Shown in pieces: positions 8,652 through 16,750 of a stretch of 25,387 nucleotides of DNA. Made by a program: the position numbers and the translations under genes. The DNA comes from Bacteroidales bacterium (GTDB lineage Bacteria; Bacteroidota; Bacteroidia; Bacteroidales; UBA12077): positions 1-25,387 of the forward strand of contig DAOVYZ010000003.1 in NCBI GenBank assembly GCA_030635365.1, given 5' to 3'. The notes under the pieces were generated by a model that saw only the letters and a list, made by a program, of their open reading frames with translations, was not told where the DNA came from and searched no databases. Numbering within the stretch: position 1 is the first letter of the stretch; every line of letters starts with the position of its first letter.

Positions 8652-9536
8652 TTATTTACTTAATGTTCTATTATGAGCATCTAAATAAAGTGCTGCTGCA
8701 CCCAGAATTGCAATATCAGGTTCATTTGAGGGTACAATTGTTAGTTGTTTAACCGTGTGCTTGTACTGAAAGGTTTTAACTTCCTCAAGCATAGCTTTTT
8801 CAAAATATGGAAATGCTTTTGACAGGCGTCCTCCTAACACAATGAATTCAGGGTCTACAGCATACATAATTGTTTTAATAGCATTTCCCAAATTATAACC
8901 AAACTGTTCAAATATTGCATAGGCAATTTTATCTTTCTGTTTAGCCCTTTCAAAAAGTTCTTCGGTTTTTATACCATATTTTTCTTCGAAAAAACCTTCA
9001 CTACAATAATATTCGTAATCATGTTCTTTAAAAGGAATAGTACCAAACTCACCTGCACCACAGTTTTCTCCTGAAAATAAATGTCCGTTAAATATAATAC
9101 CGGCACCCATACCTGAACCTATTATTAAGCCAACTATATTTTCATGATTTTGAGCTTTACCATAATATTTTTCTCCAATAGCAAAACAGTTTGCATCATT
9201 GTTTACATAAACATTTACATTAAATTTATCTTCCAGAATTTCTTTTAGGTGAACTTCACGCCAAGAAGGAATATTCACTCCTTTATATACTATTCCTTTT
9301 TTTACATTTACAATACTTGGTACTCCAATCCCTATTCCGGCAACGTCATCATCAATAACTTCATCTATAGCAGATATAATCTCTTTAAGAATAACTTCTT
9401 CAGGTTCTCTATTACTAATATTTTTTAAAATACTTTTTTCAATTTTACTATCAACCACTTTACCTAAGCGAAGGAATTTTCCGCTAAGATTAATACCTAA
9501 TATTGGTTTTGTTTGATCAGGTATTTGCTGTTTCAT
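8652..9536 (-). CDS. ROK-family sugar kinase paralogue with degenerate phosphate motif
   Basis: 294 residues, second of two tandem ROK genes; its start overlaps the end of the other by 20 bases. Seen: catalytic-loop NNDANCFA with Asp114, glycine-rich GLIIGSGMGAGI (136-147) and GAGEFGTIPF (160-169). The N-terminal ATP-phosphate motif, DxGGT in active ROK kinases, reads NLSGK here (residues 16-20), so both the aspartate and the threonine are lost. The zinc motif CxCGxxGCxE is also missing, with Thr at the usual zinc-binding His after GEFG. No N-terminal helix-turn-helix, so it is not a ROK repressor. It may be a weak kinase, a partner subunit of its paralogue or a sugar sensor. Family call is firm; activity is uncertain. 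Confidence 0.88.
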   Translation of the reverse strand: MKQQIPDQTKPILGINLSGKFLRLGKVVDSKIEKSILKNISNREPEEVILKEIISAIDEVIDDDVAGIGIGVPSIVNVKKGIVYKGVNIPSWREVHLKEILEDKFNVNVYVNNDANCFAIGEKYYGKAQNHENIVGLIIGSGMGAGIIFNGHLFSGENCGAGEFGTIPFKEHDYEYYCSEGFFEEKYGIKTEELFERAKQKDKIAYAIFEQFGYNLGNAIKTIMYAVDPEFIVLGGRLSKAFPYFEKAMLEEVKTFQYKHTVKQLTIVPSNEPDIAILGAAALYLDAHNRTLSK

Positions 9537-10407
9537 AATAGTTTGTTATTAACTCATTCTTACCTAAACACAGTGCTGCTGCTCCAAGTAATCCCGGTTG
9601 TAATATTTCTGAAAATTCTATTTGAATTTTTTTCCTTGCATTTGAAAAAGGAAAAGTATCCAACTGTTTCATCATCTGAAATCTAAAAAATCTTGATGCT
9701 TTAGATACAGACCCACCTATTATAATTTTTTCAGGATCGACTGTAAACATTATTGCTTTAATAATATTTCCAACATGTTTACCAAACTCATCAAATATCC
9801 TAATTGCCTCCTGATCATCATTTAAAGCTTTCTCAAATAGGCCATCCCCATTTATTTTATACTTTCCTTTAAAATATTTACCACTGCAATAATCTTCATA
9901 TGTTTCATCTAAATATGGTAACATCCCAAACTCACCCGCGCCACAATTTGAATCCTGAAGAAGTTTCCCATTAACTACTATTCCGGCTCCAATTCCTGTA
10001 CCTATAGTTAGCCCAACAAGGCTTGAAATATTAGCCCCTTTTCCATAAAAATACTCACCTATAGCAAAACAGTTTGCATCATTATCCAAAAATACACTTA
10101 CATTAAACTCTGATTCAATAATGTTTTTCAGGTTAATATGTTTCCATGAAGGTATATTCTGAACATCATATACTATTCCTTTGTCTCTGTCTACAAGGCT
10201 GGGAATACCAATTCCTATAGCAGCTATATCGCCATCAAAAACCTTTTTTATAGTTTTAATTACCGTGCACGTAACTAACATTGGATCTTCCACTTCTGAC
10301 GGAATAAAATCTGTTGCACAGCTTATAATTTTGCCATTTCTTACTTTTCCGGCACGTACATGAGTCCCTCCGATATCGACTCCAATTACATCCATTTCTT
10401 TACACAT
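9517..10407 (-). CDS. ROK-family sugar kinase (probable hexose/hexosamine kinase)
   Basis: 296 residues, cytoplasmic, expected to phosphorylate an imported hexose or amino sugar with ATP. The phosphate motif is intact (DIGGT, 11-15), as are the catalytic loop LDNDANCFA with Asp110, TIGTGIGAGIVV (134-145) and GAGEFGMLPY (156-165). The zinc-binding CxCGxxGC cluster and its partner His (Met162 here) are absent, so it belongs to the zinc-less ROK branch. Start could be ATG 10407 or the ATG at 10395, which begins MDVIGVDIGG; both are in frame. It lies 14 bases after the permease and overlaps the second ROK gene. In this context glucosamine or N-acetylglucosamine is the likeliest substrate (inference). 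Confidence 0.9.
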   Translation of the reverse strand: MCKEMDVIGVDIGGTHVRAGKVRNGKIISCATDFIPSEVEDPMLVTCTVIKTIKKVFDGDIAAIGIGIPSLVDRDKGIVYDVQNIPSWKHINLKNIIESEFNVSVFLDNDANCFAIGEYFYGKGANISSLVGLTIGTGIGAGIVVNGKLLQDSNCGAGEFGMLPYLDETYEDYCSGKYFKGKYKINGDGLFEKALNDDQEAIRIFDEFGKHVGNIIKAIMFTVDPEKIIIGGSVSKASRFFRFQMMKQLDTFPFSNARKKIQIEFSEILQPGLLGAAALCLGKNELITNYYETANT

Positions 10408-10421
10408 ATAATCCTATATTA

Positions 10422-11669
10422 TTAATCGTTTTTTAATTTTATTGTTTTATTGTTTATTAATGGCTTGGCCCATATACCAATACTCAATATGTATCCTAAT
10501 GTGATGTACATAAACATCATTCCGAATTTTAATCCGATTAAATCACTTAAAAAACCTATAATTACAGGTAAAATGGCACCTCCAATAATTCCTGTAATTA
10601 AGATTCCTGAAAATACACCATGATGTTTTGGAATCGAGTTTAACGCTAATGAAATAATTATTGACCACATTACAGATGCAAAAAAACCAACAAGCGGGAA
10701 TGCAATTAATGCAACATGCCCCGGCCCTAACAATGCAACTGTTAATGATATAATTGCAGCAGTTGAAAATACAATAAGAACTATTTTACTATCAAATATT
10801 TTTAATAAAACTAATCCAAGAAAACATCCAAAAGTAAGGAATAACCAGAATTTACTGATTGTATTGGCCCCTTCAATCTCAGGGCTGTAACCATGGTATT
10901 CTTTTAGGAATTGAGATACCCAATTAGCTACTCCTGATTCTGTTCCAACATAAGCAAATATTCCAAGAAAGAATAAAATAACATATTTGTTTTTTAATAA
11001 TTCTAAATATGTAGCTCCGGTACCTGACTTTTCATCATCTTGTAATTCAACTTTTGGAAATTTAATACTAAAAATTACAATTACAACCACGACAATTACT
11101 ATAGTAAAAATCCAATATAATGATACCCAGGATAAATCTGTTGGTACAATTTTAGAAAGAGTGTTAAGAAGTATCCCTCCTGTATCGGTATAATTATTTA
11201 AGTTTTCAACTAAATATCTGTAGATATAAGGACTAATGGCTGATGCTCCACCAAAAACTAATTGTGCCATTACTGATAAAAATGCGAAATGTTCTTCACC
11301 ACCCGATGCTCTTAAAAGCGGATTAATTGCTACTTGTAATATTGCCATACCTATTCCAATAAGAAAAAGCGAAGGGAGCATTACAATAAATGATGGTGAT
11401 GAAGCAAAAATAAAAGAACCGGCTAATGCAAATAAAAAAGCAATTATTATAGTTTTTTTACCTCCGTATTTTTCAATAAGAATGCCTGCCGGAATTGACA
11501 TAACTCCATATGCAATAAAAAATGAGAAGGGTATAAAAGCAACTAATCTACGGCTAAGTTCAAAACTCACCTTTATATTTGGCATAATTGAATTTAGAAT
11601 ATTTGTAATGAAAGATATTACAAAAAATATCAAAAATATTAATCCGACTATAGTGTAATTTTTCTTCAT
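10422..11669 (-). CDS. FHS-type MFS sugar permease (FucP/NagP-like)
   Basis: A 415-residue inner-membrane transporter with about 12 hydrophobic segments. The first half contains FFIAYGVMSIPAGILIEKYGGKKTII, the loop 2-3 pattern of the fucose/glucose/galactose:proton symporter (FHS) group, and LQVAINPLLRASGG (about 111-124), close to the conserved QxAxNP block of FucP and NagP. The second half has GTESGVANWVSQFL (about 242-255), another FHS feature. It probably imports the monosaccharide released in the periplasm. It lies 15 bases after GH2 and 14 before ROK. Exact sugar unknown; amino sugar inferred from neighbours. Confidence 0.88.
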   Translation of the reverse strand: MKKNYTIVGLIFLIFFVISFITNILNSIMPNIKVSFELSRRLVAFIPFSFFIAYGVMSIPAGILIEKYGGKKTIIIAFLFALAGSFIFASSPSFIVMLPSLFLIGIGMAILQVAINPLLRASGGEEHFAFLSVMAQLVFGGASAISPYIYRYLVENLNNYTDTGGILLNTLSKIVPTDLSWVSLYWIFTIVIVVVVIVIFSIKFPKVELQDDEKSGTGATYLELLKNKYVILFFLGIFAYVGTESGVANWVSQFLKEYHGYSPEIEGANTISKFWLFLTFGCFLGLVLLKIFDSKIVLIVFSTAAIISLTVALLGPGHVALIAFPLVGFFASVMWSIIISLALNSIPKHHGVFSGILITGIIGGAILPVIIGFLSDLIGLKFGMMFMYITLGYILSIGIWAKPLINNKTIKLKND

Positions 11670-11684
11670 TTAGTTTATAATTTA

Positions 11685-14303
11685 CTAATTAATATTCATG
11701 CCTTTATATTCAAATGCAGGAGTATTTCCATTCAAATCTTTTACCTTAAACTTAGCACTTAGAGATCTTCTTTCTCCAGGAAGCAAGGAAATATAATTAT
11801 CACTCCAAAATACAGGCAATATGGTTTCTCCGGTTTCTTCACAGAATACCCTGAATTCTATAAAAAAGGCGATTTTATCAGATACATTTTCTATTACTAC
11901 ATTTAACATTTGATCATTCTCACTCTCTTCAAACTTAGAAATTACATTAACTTTAGCCTGTGTAAGCTTATTTAATGCTGTAAAATCAGCAAAATCCTTA
12001 TATGGTGTTACATACCATTCAGAATTTTTGAAATCAGGAACATCCTTTTTAGTAGATAGCCAGTAAAAGTTTCTACTTTCTTCTACTCCCTGAGACTTCA
12101 ACTTCAAATCAAGAAAATATGTGCTTGATAGATCTGTTATTTTAGGAATCTTAAAAATCATTTTTGACGAAGTAGCATCTATATCAAATGAGACTTCTTT
12201 TGATAATAGTACTTTTGAATTAATATCCAGTATAGTAATTTCTGCTCTAAGATTTTTAGATGCTTTATTAAATTCATTCGATACATATATATTATTATCG
12301 GCATAATTATAAATAAGACTAAGAGGCTGGCATGCTACCTTCGTGCCATAAAAAGCACCATTAGGCATAAGATACCAATCAAACAATTGCCAAAACATTT
12401 CCGGCCATGCAGAATTATACATCCATTGTATAATACCTGTAGAGTTGTATTTATTTACCGCAAATGCTTCAAACATTCCTCTGATAGCTTCATAATTTGA
12501 AATCTGTGACCTAAAAGCAAAATCTTCTAAACTACTTGCCTCGCCATATCTTGCATTAAAAGCCTTTAAATAGCGATCTAAAGTTTGAAACTCATTTCTT
12601 CCCAAGTGAAACTCCCACATTTCATCAATTGGCCAGTAGTTTTCTTCAGGAAGCATTTTTTTAATACTTTCAATTGGAGGCACCTGAGGGCCAGGCCCTG
12701 TTTCTGTATTAAAGCCATAGGCACCACCTATATTTTTGTCTAAGTACCAATAATTAGGTGTCACATATCCATAGGGGCCTAACATTTTCACACCTATTGA
12801 TCCACTTACCTCACTTACATTAGAATGCTCTATATCAAAATCCCGGGATCTACAACATGCTAATATAGGCCTGGTCGTATCAACTCCTTCCATGTATTTA
12901 TTTAGTTTTCTTTCCAGGTCAGGGTGAGGTAATTTATCACTTCCATAAACCCAAAGAAAAATACTCGGATGATTTCTTAACCAAACAACCTGGTCTCTAT
13001 ATCCCTTTGCCTGAAGTTCCATATCCTCAGGTGTTGTAATACACATATATTCTGTTTCGGGACGCCCGCAATATCCTTCCCATTCCCAATGGCAACTCCA
13101 TCCAATCATTAATAAGACCCCGTATTCATCTGCCTTTTCATAAATAGTCTTATCATTTCCCCAGAATCCTTCTAATCGGATAGTATTAAGATTCATATGT
13201 TTAGCATACTGAATCTGCGCTTCCACTTTTTCTTTCGTATCAGCTAACATTAAATCATCAACCCAGCCGCCTCCTTTAATCAGAACTTTCTTTCCATTTA
13301 CTTTAAATCCTTTATGCCCTTCGCTGTTTACATATTGTTCAATTTCGCGGATTCCAAATCTTGCATTTTCTTCGTCCGATAATTCTTCATTTACTAAACA
13401 TAAAATCTTGCAATTGTATAGTTCCGGTTTACCTAAGTTATTTGGCCACCATAATTTGGGGTTTTTAAAATGTAAATCTTCAAATTCTTTCGAGTTGAAT
13501 TTAACAATTCTTGTTTCCTTCGAGCTTAATGTTATTTCTTTTGAAATAGTAACACCATCAATTTCCATTAATAATTTTACTTTACTTTCTTCACTAAAAT
13601 GATTTGTAACTTCTGTTGAAATATCCAGAAATGCTTCTGCCAAAGTCTCTTCGTTAACATCAGTTTGAACAAATGTATTTTTAATAGATACTCCTTTTGA
13701 TGTTTCTAAGTAAACTTCCCTCCATATTCCCATATTGTTATCAGGTGCCCTGGGATTCCAATCTACAAATCCAATAGTCAGATCATCCCTTTTAGGAGGT
13801 ATTATTTCGACTGCTAATGTGTTTTCTCCGTCAATTATATAATTTGAGATATCAATATCAAATTGCCTAAACGGACTTTCAATATCATCTGCAGAAGCTA
13901 TCAAATTTCCATTTAACCATATATTACCACGATAATTGATACCATAAAAAACTAAATGCGTATTTTGGTTTTTAGTATTTTTAGAATAAAATGTTTTGCG
14001 ATACCACCATGGTACCTTAAATTGATCTGCAGGTATTTTTTCTAAATTATTCCCAAAATAAATATCCTTATATACACCGTTCTTGACCAGTGAATTTAAA
14101 ACGGTTGAAGGTAGGTCAATGCTGTACCAGGAATTGTCATCAAAACCTACTTTTGAGATCTTATCCCCTGATTCTTCCAAATTCTTAGAAGATGTTATTT
14201 TCCAATCAACAGATAAGTTAGTATGAAATTTTTTAGTGTCTGTTTTCCCATTGCATGAAAACAATGCAATAATGCCAATAAATAAGAATAGTTTGCGTAT
14301 CAT
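11685..14303 (-). CDS. GH2 exo-beta-D-glucosaminidase-like lipoprotein
   Basis: 872 residues from the ATG at 14303. The frame is open further, to a GTG at 14336, but the lipoprotein signal (MIRKLFLFIGIIALFSC, lipid Cys17 from this start) begins at 14303. Numbering from the GTG: sugar-binding domain about 35-215, immunoglobulin-like domain about 215-330, TIM barrel about 330-660, then C-terminal beta domains. The barrel contains GGGWVDDLML (355-364), LWVYGSDKLP (461-470) and YGFNTETGPGP (540-550). Beta-mannosidases and beta-galactosidases have Asn-Glu as the acid/base pair; this protein has Ser466-Asp467, the mark of the exo-beta-glucosaminidase subfamily (CsxA type), with Glu545 as nucleophile. 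Expected action: removal of non-reducing-end GlcN from chitosan-like oligosaccharides, membrane-anchored. First gene of the operon after three operators. Confidence 0.88.
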   Translation of the reverse strand: MIRKLFLFIGIIALFSCNGKTDTKKFHTNLSVDWKITSSKNLEESGDKISKVGFDDNSWYSIDLPSTVLNSLVKNGVYKDIYFGNNLEKIPADQFKVPWWYRKTFYSKNTKNQNTHLVFYGINYRGNIWLNGNLIASADDIESPFRQFDIDISNYIIDGENTLAVEIIPPKRDDLTIGFVDWNPRAPDNNMGIWREVYLETSKGVSIKNTFVQTDVNEETLAEAFLDISTEVTNHFSEESKVKLLMEIDGVTISKEITLSSKETRIVKFNSKEFEDLHFKNPKLWWPNNLGKPELYNCKILCLVNEELSDEENARFGIREIEQYVNSEGHKGFKVNGKKVLIKGGGWVDDLMLADTKEKVEAQIQYAKHMNLNTIRLEGFWGNDKTIYEKADEYGVLLMIGWSCHWEWEGYCGRPETEYMCITTPEDMELQAKGYRDQVVWLRNHPSIFLWVYGSDKLPHPDLERKLNKYMEGVDTTRPILACCRSRDFDIEHSNVSEVSGSIGVKMLGPYGYVTPNYWYLDKNIGGAYGFNTETGPGPQVPPIESIKKMLPEENYWPIDEMWEFHLGRNEFQTLDRYLKAFNARYGEASSLEDFAFRSQISNYEAIRGMFEAFAVNKYNSTGIIQWMYNSAWPEMFWQLFDWYLMPNGAFYGTKVACQPLSLIYNYADNNIYVSNEFNKASKNLRAEITILDINSKVLLSKEVSFDIDATSSKMIFKIPKITDLSSTYFLDLKLKSQGVEESRNFYWLSTKKDVPDFKNSEWYVTPYKDFADFTALNKLTQAKVNVISKFEESENDQMLNVVIENVSDKIAFFIEFRVFCEETGETILPVFWSDNYISLLPGERRSLSAKFKVKDLNGNTPAFEYKGMNIN

Positions 14304-14319
14304 TTTAAATTCAATATAG

Positions 14320-14337
14320 TTAGCACAATTTTGCACA
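14320..14337. promoter_or_regulatory. Operator-like site 3 (half-conserved)
   Basis: A strong TTGCACA half (14331-14337) and, after a 4-base spacer, a weaker half (TTAGCAC) matching 4 of 7 positions of the mirror sequence. It lies 17 bases before the GH2 ATG, probably in the untranslated leader. Confidence 0.5.
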
Positions 14338-14355
14338 TAAAACTATTTGAATTCT

Positions 14356-14363
14356 CAAATTAA
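14356..14363 (-). promoter_or_regulatory. Possible -7 element of the PUL operon
   Basis: TTAATTTG on the minus strand matches TAnnTTTG at 5 of 6 defined positions. No clear -33 TTTG is found at the right distance. It abuts operator-like site 2, which would fit repression. Confidence 0.3.
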
Positions 14364-14379
14364 TGCAATTTTTTGCACA
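14362..14379. promoter_or_regulatory. Operator-like site 2
   Basis: AATGCAA, TTTT, TTGCACA: an imperfect 7-4-7 palindrome of the same form as site 1, with one half conserved exactly. Centre-to-centre distance is 42 bases to site 3 and 98 to site 1. Confidence 0.6.
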
Positions 14380-14459
14380 ATAAATACATTAATAAATTAA
14401 TATAAAAAAATATTATTTTCTATTTGTCTATTTTTCTGACACTTACTACAATACATGCT

Positions 14460-14477
14460 TGTGCAATTTATTGCACA
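14460..14477. promoter_or_regulatory. Operator-like site 1 (perfect palindrome)
   Basis: TGTGCAA, TTTA, TTGCACA: perfect 7-bp arms around a 4-base spacer, 28 bases beyond the LacI stop codon and upstream of GH2. Likely binding site of the adjacent LacI-family regulator. The centre lacks the CpG step seen in most LacI-family operators. Confidence 0.65.
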
Positions 14478-14505
14478 GATGAGTTAATTCTGAAAAATAG
14501 ATAAA

Positions 14506-15543
14506 TTAATCGCGTAAAGAAGATCCTCTTATTACAAGTTTTACAGGAGCTACAATTGATTTTTCATGAAAAGGTATATCCTTTTTTCTTTTTTCAATCA
14601 ATTCAAATAATTGTTTAAGGGCAGCCTTTCCCACATCACCTGCTGAATAATGAATTGAAGTTATTGATGGCGTAAAAAGTTTATGATAATACCCACTCCC
14701 AAAACTAACTACTGCCACATCCTGAGGAATCCTAATACCCATATTTTTTAAGAAAGAAATAGTTTGAACCGCGCAATAACTATTGGCAGTTATTATTGCA
14801 TCCGGCCGGCTTTTATGATCAAACAATTCTGTTAATGTTTGTTCAATTCCGTTTTTTAAATTAGTATATGTAATAAATTCCTTTTTAAACTTAATACCCG
14901 AACTTGTTAAACCCATCTTAAACCCATTTAACATTTCGGAATACTCTGATGCTTTATCATCACCCAGCATTAAGGATATTTTCTTACAGCCCAAAGAAAG
15001 CAAATGTTTAACAGCCTTAAACACTCCCTGGTATGCATCCAAAATAATTTTCGGAACTGGCAGTTCAAAGTTTGTATTATGCAAACAAACCAAAGGAATG
15101 CCAGATTTAATTGTATCTTCAATATATTGAGGTTTGGAATCACTTCCTACTAAAGAAATTATTATTCCATCTAAATTCAGGTTTATAAAATTCTTAACTA
15201 TCTTCTCTTCTACTTCAGTAGAATTTTGAGTATAAGATACAATTAAATTATAACCGCTAGCATGAGCATCCTTCTGTATTCTCTCAATAACACCCAGGTA
15301 TAGACTATCGTTTATTTGAGGAACTATAACTCCTATGTTTTTTGGTAATCCCGAATCAAAGTAGTAATTAGGAGAATTTAATTGGTATCCCAACTCCCTC
15401 GCAGTCTGCCATACTTCTTTTTTTGTTTTATTACTTATCCTTGAATTATTTTTTAATGCTCTTGAAACAGTAGAAGCAGAAATATTCAATTTTTTTGCAA
15501 TATCCTGAATTGTTATTGTTTCTTTTTTATTTATATCTTCCAT
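14506..15543 (-). CDS. LacI-family transcriptional regulator
   Basis: 345 residues from the ATG at 15543; the longer frame begins only with TTG at 15561. Residues about 10-56 are the LacI helix-turn-helix (ITIQDIAKKLNISASTVSRAL). About 68-340 is the periplasmic-binding-protein-like effector domain (IGVIVPQI, LDGIIISLVGS, PDAIITANS) ending with the common LVIRGSS. The hinge is unusual: the ALARSL consensus is replaced by SPNYYF (57-62), with Phe62 at the place of the Leu that wedges into DNA in PurR and LacI. It is the first gene before the GH2-to-SusD operon and lies next to the operator array, so it probably represses that operon until a sugar or sugar phosphate binds. The effector is unknown. 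Confidence 0.92.
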   Translation of the reverse strand: MEDINKKETITIQDIAKKLNISASTVSRALKNNSRISNKTKKEVWQTARELGYQLNSPNYYFDSGLPKNIGVIVPQINDSLYLGVIERIQKDAHASGYNLIVSYTQNSTEVEEKIVKNFINLNLDGIIISLVGSDSKPQYIEDTIKSGIPLVCLHNTNFELPVPKIILDAYQGVFKAVKHLLSLGCKKISLMLGDDKASEYSEMLNGFKMGLTSSGIKFKKEFITYTNLKNGIEQTLTELFDHKSRPDAIITANSYCAVQTISFLKNMGIRIPQDVAVVSFGSGYYHKLFTPSITSIHYSAGDVGKAALKQLFELIEKRKKDIPFHEKSIVAPVKLVIRGSSLRD

Positions 15544-15574
15544 TTTACTGTTTCTAATCAATTATTTAAAAATC

Positions 15575-15606
15575 CAAAATTAAGGACTCAAATAATAACT
15601 TACAAA
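15575..15606 (-). promoter_or_regulatory. Promoter of the LacI-family gene
   Basis: On the minus strand TAATTTTG (15575-15582) matches TAnnTTTG exactly, and TTTG (15603-15606) lies 20 bases upstream, near-ideal Bacteroidota -7/-33 spacing. It predicts a start near 15569 and a leader of about 25 bases before the ATG at 15543, supporting that start over the TTG. Confidence 0.6.
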
Positions 15607-15851
15607 ATTATATTTTACAAGCATCAAAAATAATATGTTAAATAACTTATTTACTGAATCTTACAAACTTATTTTTTATACAACATTTTTTTATTAGTAT
15701 ATCCTGTTTTAATATGTAAATTTATTCCTAAATTTACATTGATAATATTGACGGTTAGTTATTTTATTTATCTGATTATTAATCTTTTCGCGATAAAAAT
15801 CATGTGAAAGGATTAGGTGAGTTAATTTTTATAAATAAAAAACTAAACGTT
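15607..15851. other. Divergent intergenic region between LacI gene and TIM-barrel lipoproteins
   Basis: A very AT-rich stretch without a gene. It holds the 26-base inverted repeat at 15714-15739. No TAnnTTTG promoter for the rightward genes was found by eye; a GTG at 15804 extends the next frame by 16 residues but the signal peptide starts at 15852. Confidence 0.6.
15714..15739. promoter_or_regulatory. 26-base perfect inverted repeat, candidate operator
   Basis: Arms ATGTAAATTTA (15714-15724) and TAAATTTACAT (15729-15739) around TTCC. No T run follows and no gene ends here, so it is not a terminator. It shares the 4-base-spacer layout of the TTGCACA sites but not their sequence, so it may be bound by another regulator controlling the lipoprotein pair. 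Confidence 0.5.
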
Positions 15852-16748
15852 ATGAAATATAGAATCATACTTCTTTTTATATTACTTGTATACTTAATAA
15901 GTTGCAAGTCTGAAAACCTTCCACAAGATGAAACCATTGATAACAGTATTATTGAAAACTCTGATACTTCATTAAGAACAGGTTATCGTTTTTCCAGTTA
16001 CGGAATAGAATATGATGCAGGAGTTGATTATTGGGTTAATGTAGGGAAGGAAATTTCTAAGAAATATAGTAACTCATCGCCGGCTTCTATCTGGATTGTA
16101 GGTGTTTTAAGAGACAATGGGACTTATCTAAATTTTCCGGTTGAACCTCAGGATACTTTAATAAAATATTCGGATAGTGATTATAATGAAGAAATATTAA
16201 ACCAATTTGACAAAAATGGTTTTAAGATATGGTTACAAGTAGAGCCGGGCAATGCTTCTGTTGAAGAGCTAATACCTCTGGTATTGAATAAATACAAACA
16301 CCATCCTTGTGTTATAGGTTTTGGAGTTGATGTTGAATGGTATAAGTCTGTTGATGAGCCAGATGGAGAACCTGTTGCGGATGCATTGGCTCAAAGTTGG
16401 TTAGGCCTTATTCATTCCGTTAATCCTGATTACAAACTATTTCTAAAACACTGGCTAATTGAAAAAATGCCACCAACTAAAAGAGATAATATTGTATTTA
16501 TTGATGATAGTCAAATGTTTAACTCAATGGAGCAAATGGTTAGTGAGTTTGAAGATTGGGGAAAACAATTTGCTCCAGCTAAAGTAGGATTTCAATTCGG
16601 TTATCCTTATGATAAAAAATGGTGGTCTGATTTTGATGACCCAATGAAAACAATTAGTAAAGAAATTTTAGATAGAATTCCCAATACACAAGGATTATAT
16701 TGGGTAGATTTTACTTTATTTGATGTATTTCCTCCTAAAAAACAATAA
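15852..16748 (+). CDS. Lipoprotein, predicted TIM-barrel glycoside-hydrolase-like, unclassified
   Basis: 298 residues from the ATG at 15852. Signal peptide with lipobox LISC (Cys18), so anchored in a membrane and probably periplasmic or surface-exposed. The rest looks like alternating beta/alpha units: WIVGVL (81-86), FKIWLQVEPGNAS (124-136), VIGFGVDVEWYKS (154-166), YKLFLKHW, IVFIDDSQMF, VGFQFGYPYD, GLYWVDFTLFD. The GVDVEWY strand end, with Asp160 and Glu162, resembles in position and character the GIDIDWEY strand end of GH18 enzymes but does not match their DxxDxDxE motif. I do not recognise a named family. The next gene starts 2 bases after this stop, so the two form an operon divergent from the LacI gene. 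Function as a glycan hydrolase is inference from fold pattern and locus. Confidence 0.8.
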   Translation: MKYRIILLFILLVYLISCKSENLPQDETIDNSIIENSDTSLRTGYRFSSYGIEYDAGVDYWVNVGKEISKKYSNSSPASIWIVGVLRDNGTYLNFPVEPQDTLIKYSDSDYNEEILNQFDKNGFKIWLQVEPGNASVEELIPLVLNKYKHHPCVIGFGVDVEWYKSVDEPDGEPVADALAQSWLGLIHSVNPDYKLFLKHWLIEKMPPTKRDNIVFIDDSQMFNSMEQMVSEFEDWGKQFAPAKVGFQFGYPYDKKWWSDFDDPMKTISKEILDRIPNTQGLYWVDFTLFDVFPPKKQ

Positions 16749-16750
16749 AT

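Noticed and set aside
11685..14303. GH2 protein as beta-mannosidase or beta-galactosidase
   Set aside because: The acid/base site reads YGSDKLP, not the Asn-Glu pair of those enzymes, and the surrounding GGGWVDDL and FNTETGPGP blocks fit the exo-glucosaminidase subfamily better.
15852..16748. First TIM-barrel lipoprotein as a GH18 chitinase
   Set aside because: GVDVEWY is only reminiscent of the GH18 strand end; the DxxDxDxE motif is not present.
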